A stretch of 64,000 nucleotides of DNA, from NCBI RefSeq assembly GCF_036784765.1, contig NZ_CP136651.1, positions 1,612,001 to 1,676,000 on the forward strand, in the 5' to 3' direction. This document shows, piece by piece, positions 27,121 through 39,800 of this stretch; positions within the stretch are counted from its first letter, which is position 1, and every line of letters starts with the position of its first letter. The notes below the pieces were generated by a model that worked only from the letters and a program-made list of their open reading frames with translations, was not told the DNA's origin and did no database searches. Both the position numbers and the translations under genes were made by a program. Source of the DNA: Novosphingobium sp. ZN18A2 (GTDB taxonomy: Bacteria > Pseudomonadota > Alphaproteobacteria > Sphingomonadales > Sphingomonadaceae).

Positions 27121-27882
27121 ATGCGCAGGACAATCGCGACCATCGTTGCTCTGACCATTGCCGCGCCGGCCCTGTCGGGGTGCGCGTCGCTGTTCGGAAG
27201 CCGCTTCAGTGCGCAATCCGCCAATTGGGTGCCGGATCAGCGCGACCCTCATGAATATGCGAGTTCGCAGATGTCGCTGGGGCGGGACGGACTGCGATAC
27301 GGTCAATACGGCCTCGCGGTTATCGCCTTCCGCAATGCCGAGCGGTTTCCCGAATTTGCCGCCGACGCGCATAACGGACTGGGCGTAGCCTATGCCCAGA
27401 TCGGCCGACCCGACGTTGCGCGGCATTATTTCGAGATGGCGATCAACGAAGCGCCAAAGGACAAGCGGTATAGTGCGAACCTTGCAAGGCTGGACGCCAG
27501 CCTTGCCGACCAGCAATCGAAGGCGCTTGCGCAGGCAGCGCCAGCCGCACCCCATGCTGTGGCCGATGCCCGTGGGCAGAACCAGATCATCGCCCAATTC
27601 CCCGGCAACGCCGTTCGTGCGGGATTGCGTGTAGAAATGCCGGCAGATTCGATGCAGCGCGTTTCGCAACGCGAAGTGGAAGTGGGCAGCGGAACGCCTG
27701 CCGCGGGCAGGCGCCGCTCGAACGTCAGCGCCGTTGCCCTCGCGCACCGGCCGACCGGGCGGCGGCTTAACCCGAATTACCCCGTCACGATCGATTACGC
27801 GGACCGCAAGGACTTCGGGTCTTCGGCCGTCCACGTTGCGAAGAAGGCGGCCTATCCGGTGCACATAGAGCTCGACCAGTAA
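27121..27882 (+). CDS. TPR lipoprotein, TadD-like
   Basis: 253 residues from the ATG at 27121 with a perfect GGAGG upstream. Lipobox ALSGC (Cys ~21). TPR-type helices at ~50-115 (YGQYGLAVIAFRNAERFPEFA, AHNGLGVAYAQIGRPDVARH). The C-terminal half is Ala/Gln-rich and probably disordered. TadD lipoproteins help the secretin form. Position between tadC and the prepilin peptidase supports this. Confidence 0.85.
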   Translation: MRRTIATIVALTIAAPALSGCASLFGSRFSAQSANWVPDQRDPHEYASSQMSLGRDGLRYGQYGLAVIAFRNAERFPEFAADAHNGLGVAYAQIGRPDVARHYFEMAINEAPKDKRYSANLARLDASLADQQSKALAQAAPAAPHAVADARGQNQIIAQFPGNAVRAGLRVEMPADSMQRVSQREVEVGSGTPAAGRRRSNVSAVALAHRPTGRRLNPNYPVTIDYADRKDFGSSAVHVAKKAAYPVHIELDQ

Positions 27883-27896
27883 GGCATTTCACCACG

Positions 27897-28361
27897 ATGG
27901 AAACCGCAACTGTTGGCGCCCATGCGGTGCTTGTCGCCGCGTGCCTGTGCGCGGCATATCTCGATATTCGATACCGCCGCCTGCCGAACTGGTTGAGCGC
28001 TCTTACGCTGATCGCAGGCGTCGTTCTGGCTGGCGTCGCGGGCGGTTTTCCTGCGGTTGGCGCGGTGGCCATTCACGTGGTCATCGCGCTTGCCGTGGGC
28101 ATGGCGTTGTTCGCGATGGGCTGGATCGGCGCGGGAGATGCCAAGTTCTATGCGGCCGTTTCCGCCTGGTTTTCGTGGCACTATGCGGCTGCGCTTGCCG
28201 GAGCGATCGGGATCGGCGGGCTTGTGTTGCTGGTTGCCTGGTTTCCGCTGCGCAAGATGGGAAGGGGCAAGGAAGATCCCCTGTTTCGCCAGTTGCCATT
28301 TGGCGTGGCAATCGCCCTGGGCGCGCTGCTCGCCCATTTCGGCGTGGCCCTTGTCGCGTAA
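27897..28361 (+). CDS. cpaA: Prepilin peptidase CpaA/TadV
   Basis: 154 residues, A24-family size for the short TadV type. The two catalytic aspartates are visible in YLDIRYRRLPN (Asp ~23) and GWIGAGDAKFYA (GxGD, Asp ~81), with several membrane helices. It cleaves the leaders of Flp pilin and the TadE/G pseudopilins. Its stop codon lies in a 19-bp tandem duplication (28344-28381). Confidence 0.93.
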   Translation: METATVGAHAVLVAACLCAAYLDIRYRRLPNWLSALTLIAGVVLAGVAGGFPAVGAVAIHVVIALAVGMALFAMGWIGAGDAKFYAAVSAWFSWHYAAALAGAIGIGGLVLLVAWFPLRKMGRGKEDPLFRQLPFGVAIALGALLAHFGVALVA

Positions 28362-28381
28362 AGTGGCCCTTGCCGCGTAAA
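28344..28381 (+). repeat. 19-bp tandem duplication over the cpaA stop codon
   Basis: GTGGCCCTTGTCGCGTAAA is followed at once by the same sequence with one T-to-C change. The first copy contains the cpaA stop; the second is non-coding. Confidence 0.9.
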
Positions 28382-28392
28382 GGCGCGTTTGG

Positions 28393-29190
28393 TCAGCGCC
28401 CCAGCGGATTTACGGCGTGTCCGTCGATCCGGACCTCGTAATGCAGGTGCGGCCCGGTTGAGAGCCCTGTAGATCCGACATAGCCGATCACGTCCCCGGC
28501 ATGAACTGCCTGACCGGCGGCAACGGTCATGCGCGACATATGGGCATAGCGCGTCTGCACACCCTTTCCGTTGTCGAGGGAGACCATCAGCCCGTAGCCA
28601 CCGGCCCAACCGGCCGAACGGACTATGCCGTCTGCGGTCGCTTCTATTGGCGCACCATATGGCGCACCAAGATCGACGCCGCTGTGCCATCTTTCTCCGC
28701 CAAGCAATGGATGCCAGCGCATTCCGAACCGGCTGGTAAGGATCGGCGAGGACAGCGGCATTCCGCTGGGAACGCCGCCGGTTCCCCCTGAAAAACCGGA
28801 CTTTGACGCGGCGAGGAGACGTTGCGCGCGCAAGTAGCCTGCGAAGTCGACCGGGCTTCCGCTCAGGTCCATCGCCCGGCCTGCAACCACTGCGGGATCG
28901 GAGGCAACGCGAAGCACGGAAACGTCTGCCGCGCCTGTCGATCTGACGACGGTTACGCGTGCCGGAGCCAACGTGCGCGCGGCCGGTTCGGGAACGCTGC
29001 GCGAAACGGGCCATGTGACCAGCTTTGCCCCGACGGACTCGTTACTCTTCAATGCCGCGACGCCGGAGCGCGAATGGCTTTTTACTGAAGGCTCCGCGGC
29101 GAAAGCGTGCGACGATGCAACACCGGCCATCGCAAGGATGGCCAGAATCCGTGCGGCAGGGGAGCGTATCGACATTTCGCGTGCCGTCAC
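28393..29190 (-). CDS. M23-family metallopeptidase (LytM-type endopeptidase)
   Basis: 265 residues from a GTG at 29190 that overlaps the upstream stop as GTGA; ATG 29175 is the alternative. A signal peptide (ILAILAMAGVASSHAFA) precedes a variable region and the M23 domain at ~150-265. The zinc ligands are in RWHSGVDLGAPYG (H, D) and the HLHYE motif near the end. It is a periplasmic peptidoglycan endopeptidase or a LytM activator; the HxH and HxxxD residues are intact, so it is probably active. It is translationally coupled to the unknown protein before it. Confidence 0.88.
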   Translation of the reverse strand: MTAREMSIRSPAARILAILAMAGVASSHAFAAEPSVKSHSRSGVAALKSNESVGAKLVTWPVSRSVPEPAARTLAPARVTVVRSTGAADVSVLRVASDPAVVAGRAMDLSGSPVDFAGYLRAQRLLAASKSGFSGGTGGVPSGMPLSSPILTSRFGMRWHPLLGGERWHSGVDLGAPYGAPIEATADGIVRSAGWAGGYGLMVSLDNGKGVQTRYAHMSRMTVAAGQAVHAGDVIGYVGSTGLSTGPHLHYEVRIDGHAVNPLGR

Positions 29191-30386
29191 AGCTCGGAAA
29201 TGACCAGTACGTCGTCGCCTGCGTCATAGCGCAGGTCGATCCCCGCGCTGCGCAATTTTGCAAAGCTCAGGTATTCCGCGTTGGCTGACGATCCGGCAAG
29301 CCTGCTATAGGCCGAAGGCTGCATTTCGGTCTGGACCATCGAAAGAAGGTCGCCAAGCCTTACCGCAAGCCCGCCGCTCGCATCGATCTTTACGGTAAGC
29401 CTGCCCGCGATGTGGTTGTTCAGGCTTACCGACGTCTCGTGCATGATGACGCCGTCGACCAGCCGGTCGCGCGAAGGAGCGGCACCCGCCAGCCGTCCCG
29501 GCTTGCCGCCAGATTGACGGACGCTTGGCTGCGCCAATGCAGCGGTGCGCGTGGCCGATCGCTTTCCAGCCTGCGGCGCGGCGCGCGGAATATCCGCAAG
29601 ATCGAACGTCTCGACCGCCCTGGAGCCTTGCATGAGCGCGGGTTGCTGGCTGTCGGTGGAAACGGATGCCAGACCAGCACCCTTTCCGGGCCGGGCGGCT
29701 GCCGCCGCTCCCGCACTGGATACCGGATCGGCAAAGCTTGCGCTGTCGTCCGCAATAGTCGGTACCGGGGCGGTGGCGCCGCCAGTTGGGGCGCTTGCCA
29801 CGGGGCTGGTGTTCATCGTCGCCGCGATGGGCCGGAGCGGCGCCGCTGTTGCGCCCGCCGGTTGCTTGAAAGGCTGCTCTATTTCCACGTCGGGAAGGGT
29901 GAAGGCGATCAACGCGCGATCAGGCGAGGCAATCGGTGCCGTGCGGCGAATTGTGCCGACCGGGCTGGACGCAAGCGGCAAATCGAACCGCACGGCTAGG
30001 TTTTCGCTCCCGTTACCGTGCGACTCGGATTTCAGAGCCTGTGAAGTGCGCGTTGTCGGCTGGCGCAGCCCGGGTATGGAAGGTGCGGTTTCCCCGATTG
30101 CAGCAAGGCGATTTACATTTGTTCTCGAATTGCCCGGTTTTGCGGCAAGAGATTGATCCAGAACGGTTTTGCCTGTTCTTCCACCGTCGAATCCGGCCGA
30201 TTTTTCCGGATTGGCAGAGAAAGCCGCGCGCACCATTGCGCTTGCCGGAAGCGTTTTGCCCGGCGGCGTATGGGCGAACGCAACGGCGACGCTCGCAATG
30301 CCGCCGGCAAATGCAGCGGCAATAAACGGAAATTCCGCGTCAAGTGATTGGAATCGCAATGTTCCTGGATGCGCTGAGTAGGTCAT
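29187..30386 (-). CDS. Hypothetical Ala/Pro-rich protein with conserved-looking C-terminal domain
   Basis: 399 residues. A hydrophobic segment near residues 20-40 (FIAAAFAGGIASVAVAFA) could be a membrane anchor. Residues ~45-310 are Ala/Pro/Ser-rich and probably disordered. The last ~90 residues form a compact domain (VIMHETSVSLNNHIAGRLTV to AGDDVLVISEL). It is not recognised. It is translationally coupled to the M23 peptidase and divergent from the giant adhesin, so a cell-envelope role, perhaps presenting the peptidase, is plausible. No function is claimed. Confidence 0.6.
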   Translation of the reverse strand: MTYSAHPGTLRFQSLDAEFPFIAAAFAGGIASVAVAFAHTPPGKTLPASAMVRAAFSANPEKSAGFDGGRTGKTVLDQSLAAKPGNSRTNVNRLAAIGETAPSIPGLRQPTTRTSQALKSESHGNGSENLAVRFDLPLASSPVGTIRRTAPIASPDRALIAFTLPDVEIEQPFKQPAGATAAPLRPIAATMNTSPVASAPTGGATAPVPTIADDSASFADPVSSAGAAAAARPGKGAGLASVSTDSQQPALMQGSRAVETFDLADIPRAAPQAGKRSATRTAALAQPSVRQSGGKPGRLAGAAPSRDRLVDGVIMHETSVSLNNHIAGRLTVKIDASGGLAVRLGDLLSMVQTEMQPSAYSRLAGSSANAEYLSFAKLRSAGIDLRYDAGDDVLVISEL

Positions 30387-30817
30387 CTCGCTGCACCACC
30401 CCCAGTTGTCCGATCCAACCAGAATATCACAACCGGCATCCGGGAAAAAGCAGCCTTGCGGTCAGGGCGCGCGACACGGGCCGATTGCACCAGCGCTGCG
30501 GGACCGTCGCAAATCCGCGCGGTAACGAACGATTTCGGTTGTGTACCACTACCGGACAGTTCGTATTCAGGCACCCATGTTGTTAGTTTACAATGATTAA
30601 CGCGCTTGCACGACTCGTTCTGGCGTGGTGTGCTGAAACTCTGGGAGTTGAGCTGTCCCGAGTCGGCCTTTGGCCCGGAGAGATTAGTCGCTTCCAGCTA
30701 ACCATGTGCTCGGGTCGTCGAACGGGCAATCCTTCCAGGTTTCACGATTCCCGTTCGTGAGCGCGTCCCGGCCGATCCTCGTTGGGAGGACCGGCTTTGG
30801 GTTGCAGGGGATCGGAA
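30387..30817. other. Divergent intergenic region upstream of the adhesin
   Basis: 431 bp between the Ala/Pro-rich gene and the adhesin ATG. It holds two structures close to the adhesin start: TCACGA/TCGTGA arms around 30742-30759, and a stem-loop at 30771-30795 (GCCG..CCTC pairing with GAGG..CGGC, 5-nt loop) only ~22 bp before the ATG. The second could act on translation or transcript stability. There is an AT-rich segment around 30575-30600. No convincing ORF was seen. A TTG at 30782 is in frame but lacks a ribosome site. Confidence 0.5.
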
Positions 30818-33800
30818 ATGGATTTTCAGGAGGGACGTCAGTCCGGAAGCAATGGTACGAATGCGTCGGCGGACAATACCGCTGCCGAGCATACTGCCGC
30901 TGCAAGCAACGCTCCGGCTGCAAGCAACGCCGTTGAACTCGTGCCCAATGCAGACAACGTCGTCGTCCTGCCCGAAGGGGCAAGCCTCGACGATTTGACC
31001 GTCCAGGGCCGTGATATCGTCATCACGCTGCCCGACGGGCAGGTCTATGTGATCCACGACGGCGCCGTTTACGTCCCGCAGATCGTTGTCGACAATGTCG
31101 AAATCCCGCCGTTGAACCTGGCGGCCCTGCTTACCGGCAATGGCCCGCAACCCGCGGCCGGTGCGGCGCAAAGCTCCGGCGGCAATTTTGCCGAAGCGGC
31201 CGGCCCGATCCAGTCGGCCTACGGTCTGGGCGATCTCCTGCCGTACACCAATCTTTCGTTCAGCGAACCGCAGCAGCGCGAAGTGCTGCCTTACCTGGCC
31301 GACAACAACGTTCCCGACGTGGTCATCCAGGACGGGTCGCCGGCATCCTCGAACGCGGTGGACAATGTCAGCGAGGCGGGCCTTCCGGCCGATCGCCTCA
31401 ATGGCAACGTCGAAAGCCCGGGCTCGTCGGCTGGCGACGGCTCGGATTCAACGACCGGCACGATTTTCATCACGTCGCCCGACGGTATCGGGTCGATCAC
31501 GATCAATGGCGTCACCGTCACCGGCGTTGCCGGCCAGGAGATCGACACCGGCACCGGCTCGCTCGTGCTGGGCGCGCTCGAAAACGGGCAGATCGGATAT
31601 ACGTATACGCTGTATGACAACACGTCCGGCGATAATGCGTCCGACGTGTTTTCCGTTGTCGTAACCGACACGGACGGCGACAAGGCCAATGCGACGTTGA
31701 CCATCAACATCGCCGACGATGTGCCGACCGCGCATGCGGACAGCGGCAGCGCAGGTGAGGGCGCCACGCTTAACGTGAATGCGGCCTCCGGCGTATTGTC
31801 GAACGACGTGTTGGGAGCGGACGGCGCGGCGCCGGGCGGCGCGGTGACGGGCGTTGTTGCGGGCAGCGACACGAGCGCGGCGGTGACAGGCGGGATCGAT
31901 ACGGCGATCGCGGGGAGCTACGGCACGCTGACGCTGCACGCGGACGGCAGCTACAGCTATGCGAGCACGGCGAACGGGGTACCCGCGGGCGGGGCGAGCG
32001 ACACGTTCGTCTATACGATCACCGACGGCGACGGGGACACCTCGACGACGACGCTGACGATCAACCTTACGGACAGCGGGCTTGCGGCGACCGGCGAGGA
32101 CGCGAGCGTGAACGAGGCGGCGCTGGACGGGATCGGCTCGAACCCGTCGAGCAATGCGGAGACGGTGAGCGGGACGCTGGTGGACAACGCGTCCGGCGGC
32201 AGCGGGGCGCTGAGCTATGCGCTGGTGGGCTCGGGCACGGGCAGCCACGGTTCGATCACGGTGAACCCGGACGGGACGTGGAGCTATACGCTGACGAGCC
32301 CGGTTGACGGGACGACGCTGGATAACGGCACGAACACGGTCGATAACGTCGAGAGCTTCACCTACCAGGTGACCGACGCGAACGGGAACACGACGACGAA
32401 CACGATCACGATCGACGTGATCGACGACGTTCCGACGGCGCGCGCGGACAGCGACAGTGTGGTCGAGGGCGGCACGACCGACGGCAACGTGGTGAGCGGT
32501 GTCGGCACGACCTCGGGTCTTGTCGACGTTCTGGGAGCGGACGGCGCGGCGCCGGGCGGCGCGGTGACGGGCGTTGTTGCGGGCAGCGACACGAGCGCGG
32601 CGGTGACAGGCGGGATTGATACGGCGATCGCGGGGAGCTACGGCACGCTGACGCTGCACGCGGACGGCAGCTACAGCTATGCGAGCACGGCGAACGGGGT
32701 TCCTGCAGGCGGGGCGAGCGACACGTTCGTCTACACGATCACCGACGGCGACGGGGACACCTCGACGACGACGCTGACGATCAACCTTTCCGACAGCGGG
32801 CTTGCGCCAGACAATCAGACGGTAACGGTTTACGAAGCGGCGCTGGACACCATCGTGGACCCCAACGACCTGGCGGCGAGCGCGGTGACCGGCAGCAATC
32901 CGACGCTGACCACCGAAACGGTGACCGGCCAGCTCAATGCCAACAGCGCGCCGACCTATGTCGCGACCAGCGGCACGACGGCTTACGGCTCATATCAGGT
33001 CAACGCCGACGGAACGTTCACCTATACGCTGACCAGCCCGTACACCACGACGCCTTCGGCCGATAACGGTGCGGAGACCGAAGCGGGCAAGGACTCGTTC
33101 AGCTACACCGCGAAGGATGCGAACGGGAACACCGTGAGCGGAACGATCACCGTGGACATCGTTGATGATGTTCCGTCTATCGACGTGACGGCGGGTTCGG
33201 ACAGCGGCGTTGTGCTGACGACGCACGACGCGCTGACGGTGGGCGCGGCGTTCGACACGGCGAGCAGCACGGCGAACTTCGGTTCGGTGTTCGGGCTGAC
33301 CTCGACGGCGGGCGCGGACGGCGCGGCGACGCCGAGCCTGTCCTATGCGTTCACGATCGACAACGCGGCCTCGGGCCTGACGAGCCACGGCGACGCGATC
33401 ACGCTGTACCAGCTGGCGGACGGCACGGTGGTCGGCTCGACCGCGGGGACGGCGCCGGCGAGCGTGAGCGACGCATCGGTGGTGTTCAGCGTATCGGTGG
33501 CGAGCGACGGCACGGTCACGCTGACGCAGTTCCAGCAGATCGATCATTCGGCGGCGGCGGACCCGTCACCCACGGATGCACCGTTCGTCGACCAGACGAC
33601 GGTCCTTGCCGACGGGCACCTGTCGCTGACCGCGAGTTCGACGATCACCGACAGCGACGGCGACAGCGCGACCGACAGCGCGTCGATCGACCTGGGTCAC
33701 AACCTGGTGTTTGCCGACGCGGGGCCGAGCCTGAGCGCGACGGCGGCCGGCGTTGGCGTGACGGTGGACGAGACGACGGCGGGATCGCCGGGCGGTTTCG

Positions 33801-36800
33801 GGGTGAGCGGGATTTCCGCGACGTCGGCGACGGCGGCGATCACCGCCACCAGCGACTTCGGCGCGGACGGCCCGGCGACATCGGGATCGAGCGTTTACGG
33901 CCTGACCGTGAACGGCACGGGCACGACGGCGCTGCATACGACGGTGGGCGACTATGCGATCCATCTCGACCAGACGAGCTCGAGCACGATCAGCGGCATC
34001 TATAACGACGGCGCCAGCGATCACACCGCGTTCACCCTGACGATCAATGCGGACGGGACGCTGACGCTGACGCAGTTCGTGGCGCTGGATCACCCGGTAA
34101 CGACCGACCCGAACGATCCGCTGCACCTGACAGACGCCAGCGGCGCCAGCCTGGTCGACGCGACGCTGACGATCACCGACTACGACGGCGATACCGCCAC
34201 GACATCGGTCGGCATCGGCCAGAACGTGACGTTCCTCGACGACGGGCCGTCTATCGACGTGACGGCGGGTGCGGACAGCGGCGTTGTGCTGACGACGCAC
34301 GACGCGCTGACGGTGGGCGCGGCGTTCGACACGGCGATGAGCACGGCGAACTTCGGTTCGGTGTTCGGGCTGACCTCGACGGCGGGCGCGGACGGGGCGG
34401 CGACGCCGAGCCTGTCCTATGCGTTCACGATCGACAACGCGGCCTCTGGCCTGACGAGCCACGGCGACGCGATCACGCTGTACCAGCTGGCGGACGGCAC
34501 GGTGGTCGGCTCGACCGCGGGAACGGCACCGGCGAGCGTGAGCGACGCATCGGTGGTGTTCAGCGTATCGGTGGCGGGCGACGGCACGGTCACGCTGACG
34601 CAGTTCCAGCAGATCGATCATTCGGCGGCGGCGGACCCGTCGCCCACGGATGCACCGTTCGCCGACCAGACGACGGTCCTTGCCGACGGGCACCTGTCGC
34701 TGACCGCGAGTTCGACGATCACCGACAGCGACGGCGACAGCGCGACCGACAGCGCGTCGATCGACCTGGGTCACAACCTGGTGTTTGCCGACGCGGGGCC
34801 GAGCCTGAGCGCGACGGCGGCCGGCGTTGGCGTGACGGTGGACGAGACGACAGCGGGATCGCCGGGCGGTTTCGGGGTGAGCGGGATTTCCGCGACGTCG
34901 GCGACGGCGGCGATCACCGCCACCAGCGACTTCGGCGCGGACGGCCCGGCGACATCGGGATCGAGCGTTTACGGCCTGACCGTGAACGGCACGGGCACGA
35001 CGGCGCTGCATACGACGGTGGGCGACTATGCGATCCACCTCGACCAGACGAGCTCGAGCACGATCAGCGGCGTCTATAACGACGGCGCCAGCGATCACAC
35101 CGCGTTCACCCTGACGATCAATGCGGACGGGACGCTGACGCTGACGCAGTTCGTGGCGCTGGATCACCCGGTAACGACCGACCCGAACGATCCGCTGCAC
35201 CTGACAGACGCCAGCGGCGCCAGCCTGGTCGACGCGACGCTGACGATCACCGACTACGACGGCGATACCGCCACGACATCGGTCGGCATCGGCCAGAACG
35301 TGACGTTCCTCGACGACGGGCCGTCTATCGACGTGACGGCGGGTGCGGACAGCGGCGTTGTGCTGACGACGCACGACGCGCTGACGGTGGGCGCGGCGTT
35401 CGACACGGCGATGAGCACGGCGAACTTCGGTTCGGTGTTCGGGCTGACCTCGACGGCGGGCGCGGACGGGGCGGCGACGCCGAGCCTGTCCTATGCGTTC
35501 ACGATCGACAACGCGGCCTCTGGCCTGACGAGCCACGGCGACGCGATCACGCTGTACCAGCTGGCGGACGGCACGGTGGTCGGCTCGACCGCGGGGACGG
35601 CACCGGCGAGCGTGAGCGACGCATCGGTGGTGTTCAGCGTATCGGTGGCGGGCGACGGCACGGTCACGCTGACGCAGTTCCAGCAGATCGATCATTCGGC
35701 GGCGGCGGACCCGTCACCCACGGATGCACCGTTCGCCGACCAGACGACGGTCCTTGCCGACGGGCACCTGTCGCTGACCGCGAGTTCGACGATCACCGAC
35801 AGCGACGGCGACAGCGCGACCGACAGCGCGTCGATCGACCTGGGTCACAACCTGGTGTTTGCCGACGCGGGGCCGAGCCTGAGCGCGACGGCGGCCGGCG
35901 TTGGCGTGACGGTGGACGAGACGACAGCGGGATCGCCGGGCGGTTTCGGGGTGAGCGGGATTTCCGCGACGTCGGCGACGGCGGCGATCACCGCCACCAG
36001 CGACTTCGGCGCGGACGGCCCGGCGACATCGGGATCGAGCGTTTACGGCCTGACCGTGAACGGCACGGGCACGACGGCGCTGCATACGACGGTGGGCGAC
36101 TATGCGATCCACCTCGACCAGACGAGCTCGAGCACGATCAGCGGCATCTATAACGACGGCGCCAGCGATCACACCGCGTTCACCCTGACGATCAATGCGG
36201 ACGGGACGCTGACGCTGACGCAGTTCGTGGCGCTGGATCACCCGGTAACGACGGACCCGAACGATCCGCTGCACCTGACAGACGGCAGCGGCGCCAGCCT
36301 CGTCGACGCGACGCTGACGATCACCGACTACGACGGCGATACCGCCACGACATCGGTCGGCATCGGCCAGAACGTGACGTTCCTCGACGACGGGCCGTCT
36401 ATCGACGTGACGGCGGGTGCGGACAGCGGCGTTGTGCTGACGACGCACGACGCGCTGACGGTGGGCGCGGCGTTCGACACGGCGAGCAGCACGGCGAACT
36501 TCGGTTCGGTGTTCGGGCTGACCTCGACGGCGGGCGCGGACGGCGCGGCGACGCCGAGCCTGTCCTATGCGTTCACGATCGACAACGCGGCCTCTGGCCT
36601 GACGAGCCACGGCGACGCGATCACGCTGTACCAGCTGGCGGACGGCACGGTGGTCGGCTCGACCGCGGGGACGGCACCGGCGAGCGTGAGCGACGCATCG
36701 GTGGTGTTCAGCGTATCGGTGGCGGGCGACGGCACGGTCACGCTGACGCAGTTCCAGCAGATCGATCATTCGGCGGCGGCGGACCCGTCACCCACGGATG

Positions 36801-39800
36801 CACCGTTCGCCGACCAGACGACGGTCCTTGCCGACGGGCACCTGTCGCTGACCGCGAGTTCGACGATCACCGACAGCGACGGCGACAGCGCGACCGACAG
36901 CGCGTCGATCGACCTGGGTCACAACCTGGTGTTTGCCGACGCGGGGCCGAGCCTGAGCGCGACGGCGGCCGGCGTTGGCGTGACGGTGGACGAGACGACA
37001 GCGGGATCGCCGGGCGGTTTCGGGGTGAGCGGGATTTCCGCGACGTCGGCGACGGCGGCGATCACCGCCACCAGCGACTTCGGCGCGGACGGCCCGGCGA
37101 CATCGGGATCGAGCGTTTACGGCCTGACCGTGAACGGCACGGGCACGACGGCGCTGCATACGACGGTGGGCGACTATGCGATCCACCTCGACCAGACGAG
37201 CTCGAGCACGATCAGCGGCATCTATAACGACGGCGCCAGCGATCACACCGCGTTCACCCTGACGATCAATGCGGACGGGACGCTGACGCTGACGCAGTTC
37301 GTGGCGCTGGATCACCCGGTAACGACGGACCCGAACGATCCGCTGCACCTGACAGACGGTAGCGGCGCCAGCCTCGTCGACGCGACGCTGACGATCACCG
37401 ACTACGATGGCGATACCGCCACGACATCGGTCGGCATCGGACAGAACGTGACGTTCCTCGACGACGGGTCGAGCGCGGCGACGGCCGATGGCGTGTCGTT
37501 GACCAATGGATCTGGGGGCACCAACAGCGCCTTCCTGGATGCGGATCACACGCTCAGCAACAACTATGGCGCTGATGGTCCGGGGGCGGTGATATTCACT
37601 GCGGCCACGATCACGAGCCTTGAAGGGCAGAACCTGACGTCCGGCTTTGCGGCACTGGAATATGCCCTTTCGGCGGACGGTACGGTCCTGACGGCTTCGA
37701 AATCTACCGACCATTCGCTGGTGTTCACGATTGCCCTGCAACCGTCGGGTTCGCCTGACCAGTATGTCGTCACGATGGCGCAACCGGTCGATTCGACGAG
37801 CACGGTCAACTTCAACGACGGCACGTATGACTTTGTTGGCGGGAACGATCCGTGGGCCGGCTTCGTCCCTCTCGGGCAGGATCCCAACAAGCCGGGCGGC
37901 GTCGCGTTGAACGACAATTCCCATGACTTGCTGCTCACGCCGTTCGGCACGGATGGCACGTCCGGAGACTCGATCAACGGCACAGCCAATTCCGCCGGTG
38001 TTTCCGGTGGCGGCGGTGGCCAGAACATCGGCACGGACGAAGGCATCCGCCTGGATTTCGTCGTCGATCTGACCGGTAATCCGAAGGGCAGCCCTGCCAA
38101 TTACGATGGCAACGTGGCCCAGCAGGATCACGTGTTCGACAACCATTACCAGGTAAACGACGTATCGGTGCAGTTTGGCAGCGGTTCGACGAACACCACG
38201 ATCGGCATCGAGGCGTTTGACGCCAACGATTCCACGGACCTGGTCTATCACAACGGAACGCAGGTAAACGTCACGCAGGTCGTGATCAGCTATGATGGCG
38301 AGAACCAGCTTTTTTCCTTCGATCCCGCGCACCTTACCCAGACGCTTTCAGTTGGCAGCCCCGGCGGCCTTGCAGATCGCAACTACACGGTAACGTGGGT
38401 AGAAAGCTCGCCGGGTTCGGGTGTCTATTCGGTTGAAGTGACCGGCGTTCTGGATACCAGTGTGCGGATCGCCACGCATGGCGCTTCGGCGTACGAGGCC
38501 TTGGAAATCCAGCATATTTCCGGCGACAGCTTTGCGCTGACCGGTTTTGGTGCGGCCACGATCTCCAACGATCCGGTCGATTTCAATGTGCCGATTTCGA
38601 TCCAGGACGGGGACGGCGACATCGTCCCTTCGGGCAGCCTTCCGATCCACCTCAATGCCACGACGACGCCGATCGCGATGGACCTCGATCACAACGGGGT
38701 GCAGTACCTTGGCCTCGCTGCTGGCGTGATGTTCGATTACAACCACGATGGCGTGGCCGAACATACCGCGTGGGTTGCCGGAAACGACGGCATCCTGGCG
38801 CACCAGGGGGCTGACGGTTCGCTCCAGATTGCGTTCTCCAGCGCCGGGGCGGGAACCGACCTGCAAGGCCTGGCCGCTACTTACGACACGAACGGCGATG
38901 CGCAGCTGACATCGGCGGACAAGGCCTTCGGCAGCTTCGGCGTATGGCAGGATGCCAACAGCAACGGCGTTGTCGACAGCGGCGAATTCCATACGCTGGC
39001 CGAACTGGGCATTTCCTCGATCTCCCTGAAGTCCGACGGTGTAACCTCGGTCCAGGCGGGCGGCGATGTCGTGGTCAGCGGATCGTCGACGTTCGTGATG
39101 AACGGCACGGCCGCCACGCTTGACGATGCTGCATTCGCAACCGTCGCTGCCGAGCGCACCGCCGCCCGCACCGCGGAACTGGCTGCGGTTTCGGTTGCGG
39201 CAGCGGGCTTTGCCGGTCTTGCGGCGGCGCACGCGGCCATGGCCATGCCGGTCGCGGCAGAATCCTCGAACGTGCCGGTGGCGACCCTGCAACTGGCCGA
39301 TATCGCGGATCATGCCGTGCTGCCCGATGTGGTTTCGACCACGAAGGCGCCGGTCGAACATTTCGAGGCGCAGCAAGCGGAGCAGGCACCCACGCCGGAA
39401 CGCCACGCGATGCAGGATTCGAGCACGCTCGAACCGCTTCACGACCTGGGCACGGTTGCGGATCATGCCAATCCATTGCCCGCTGTCCAGGCTGCGGTGG
39501 GCGGTGCGGACCTGCACGTATCTTCGCTGTTCGGCAACGCCGGCGATGCGTCGCTGATGCAGTCGATCCTGCAGGCGGCCCATTCGAACGGCGCCAACGC
39601 GCAGGCAGAACAGCAGCAGGCCCAGGGGACGATGGACCTGCCCGCCGTGCGCGAGGCGATGGCCGAAGGCACTGCGTCTCACGCCGTGGATGCGATTGTC
39701 GATCACTTCGCGGCGGGGCATTCCGCCCCTGCCATCACCATGCCCGATGGTGGCGCAGGCGATATGCTTGCCCATGCCCTTGCCGGTTCCGGACACCCGG

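Noticed and set aside
31812..37468. CRISPR or satellite-type array
   Set aside because: The repeats are long, in frame and coding; there are no short spacers and no cas genes.
33566..38332. Very long minus-strand open frames (up to 709 residues) opposite the adhesin repeats
   Set aside because: They repeat with the 1074-bp units, are Arg/His-rich, lack ribosome sites and follow from GC-rich codon bias on the other strand.
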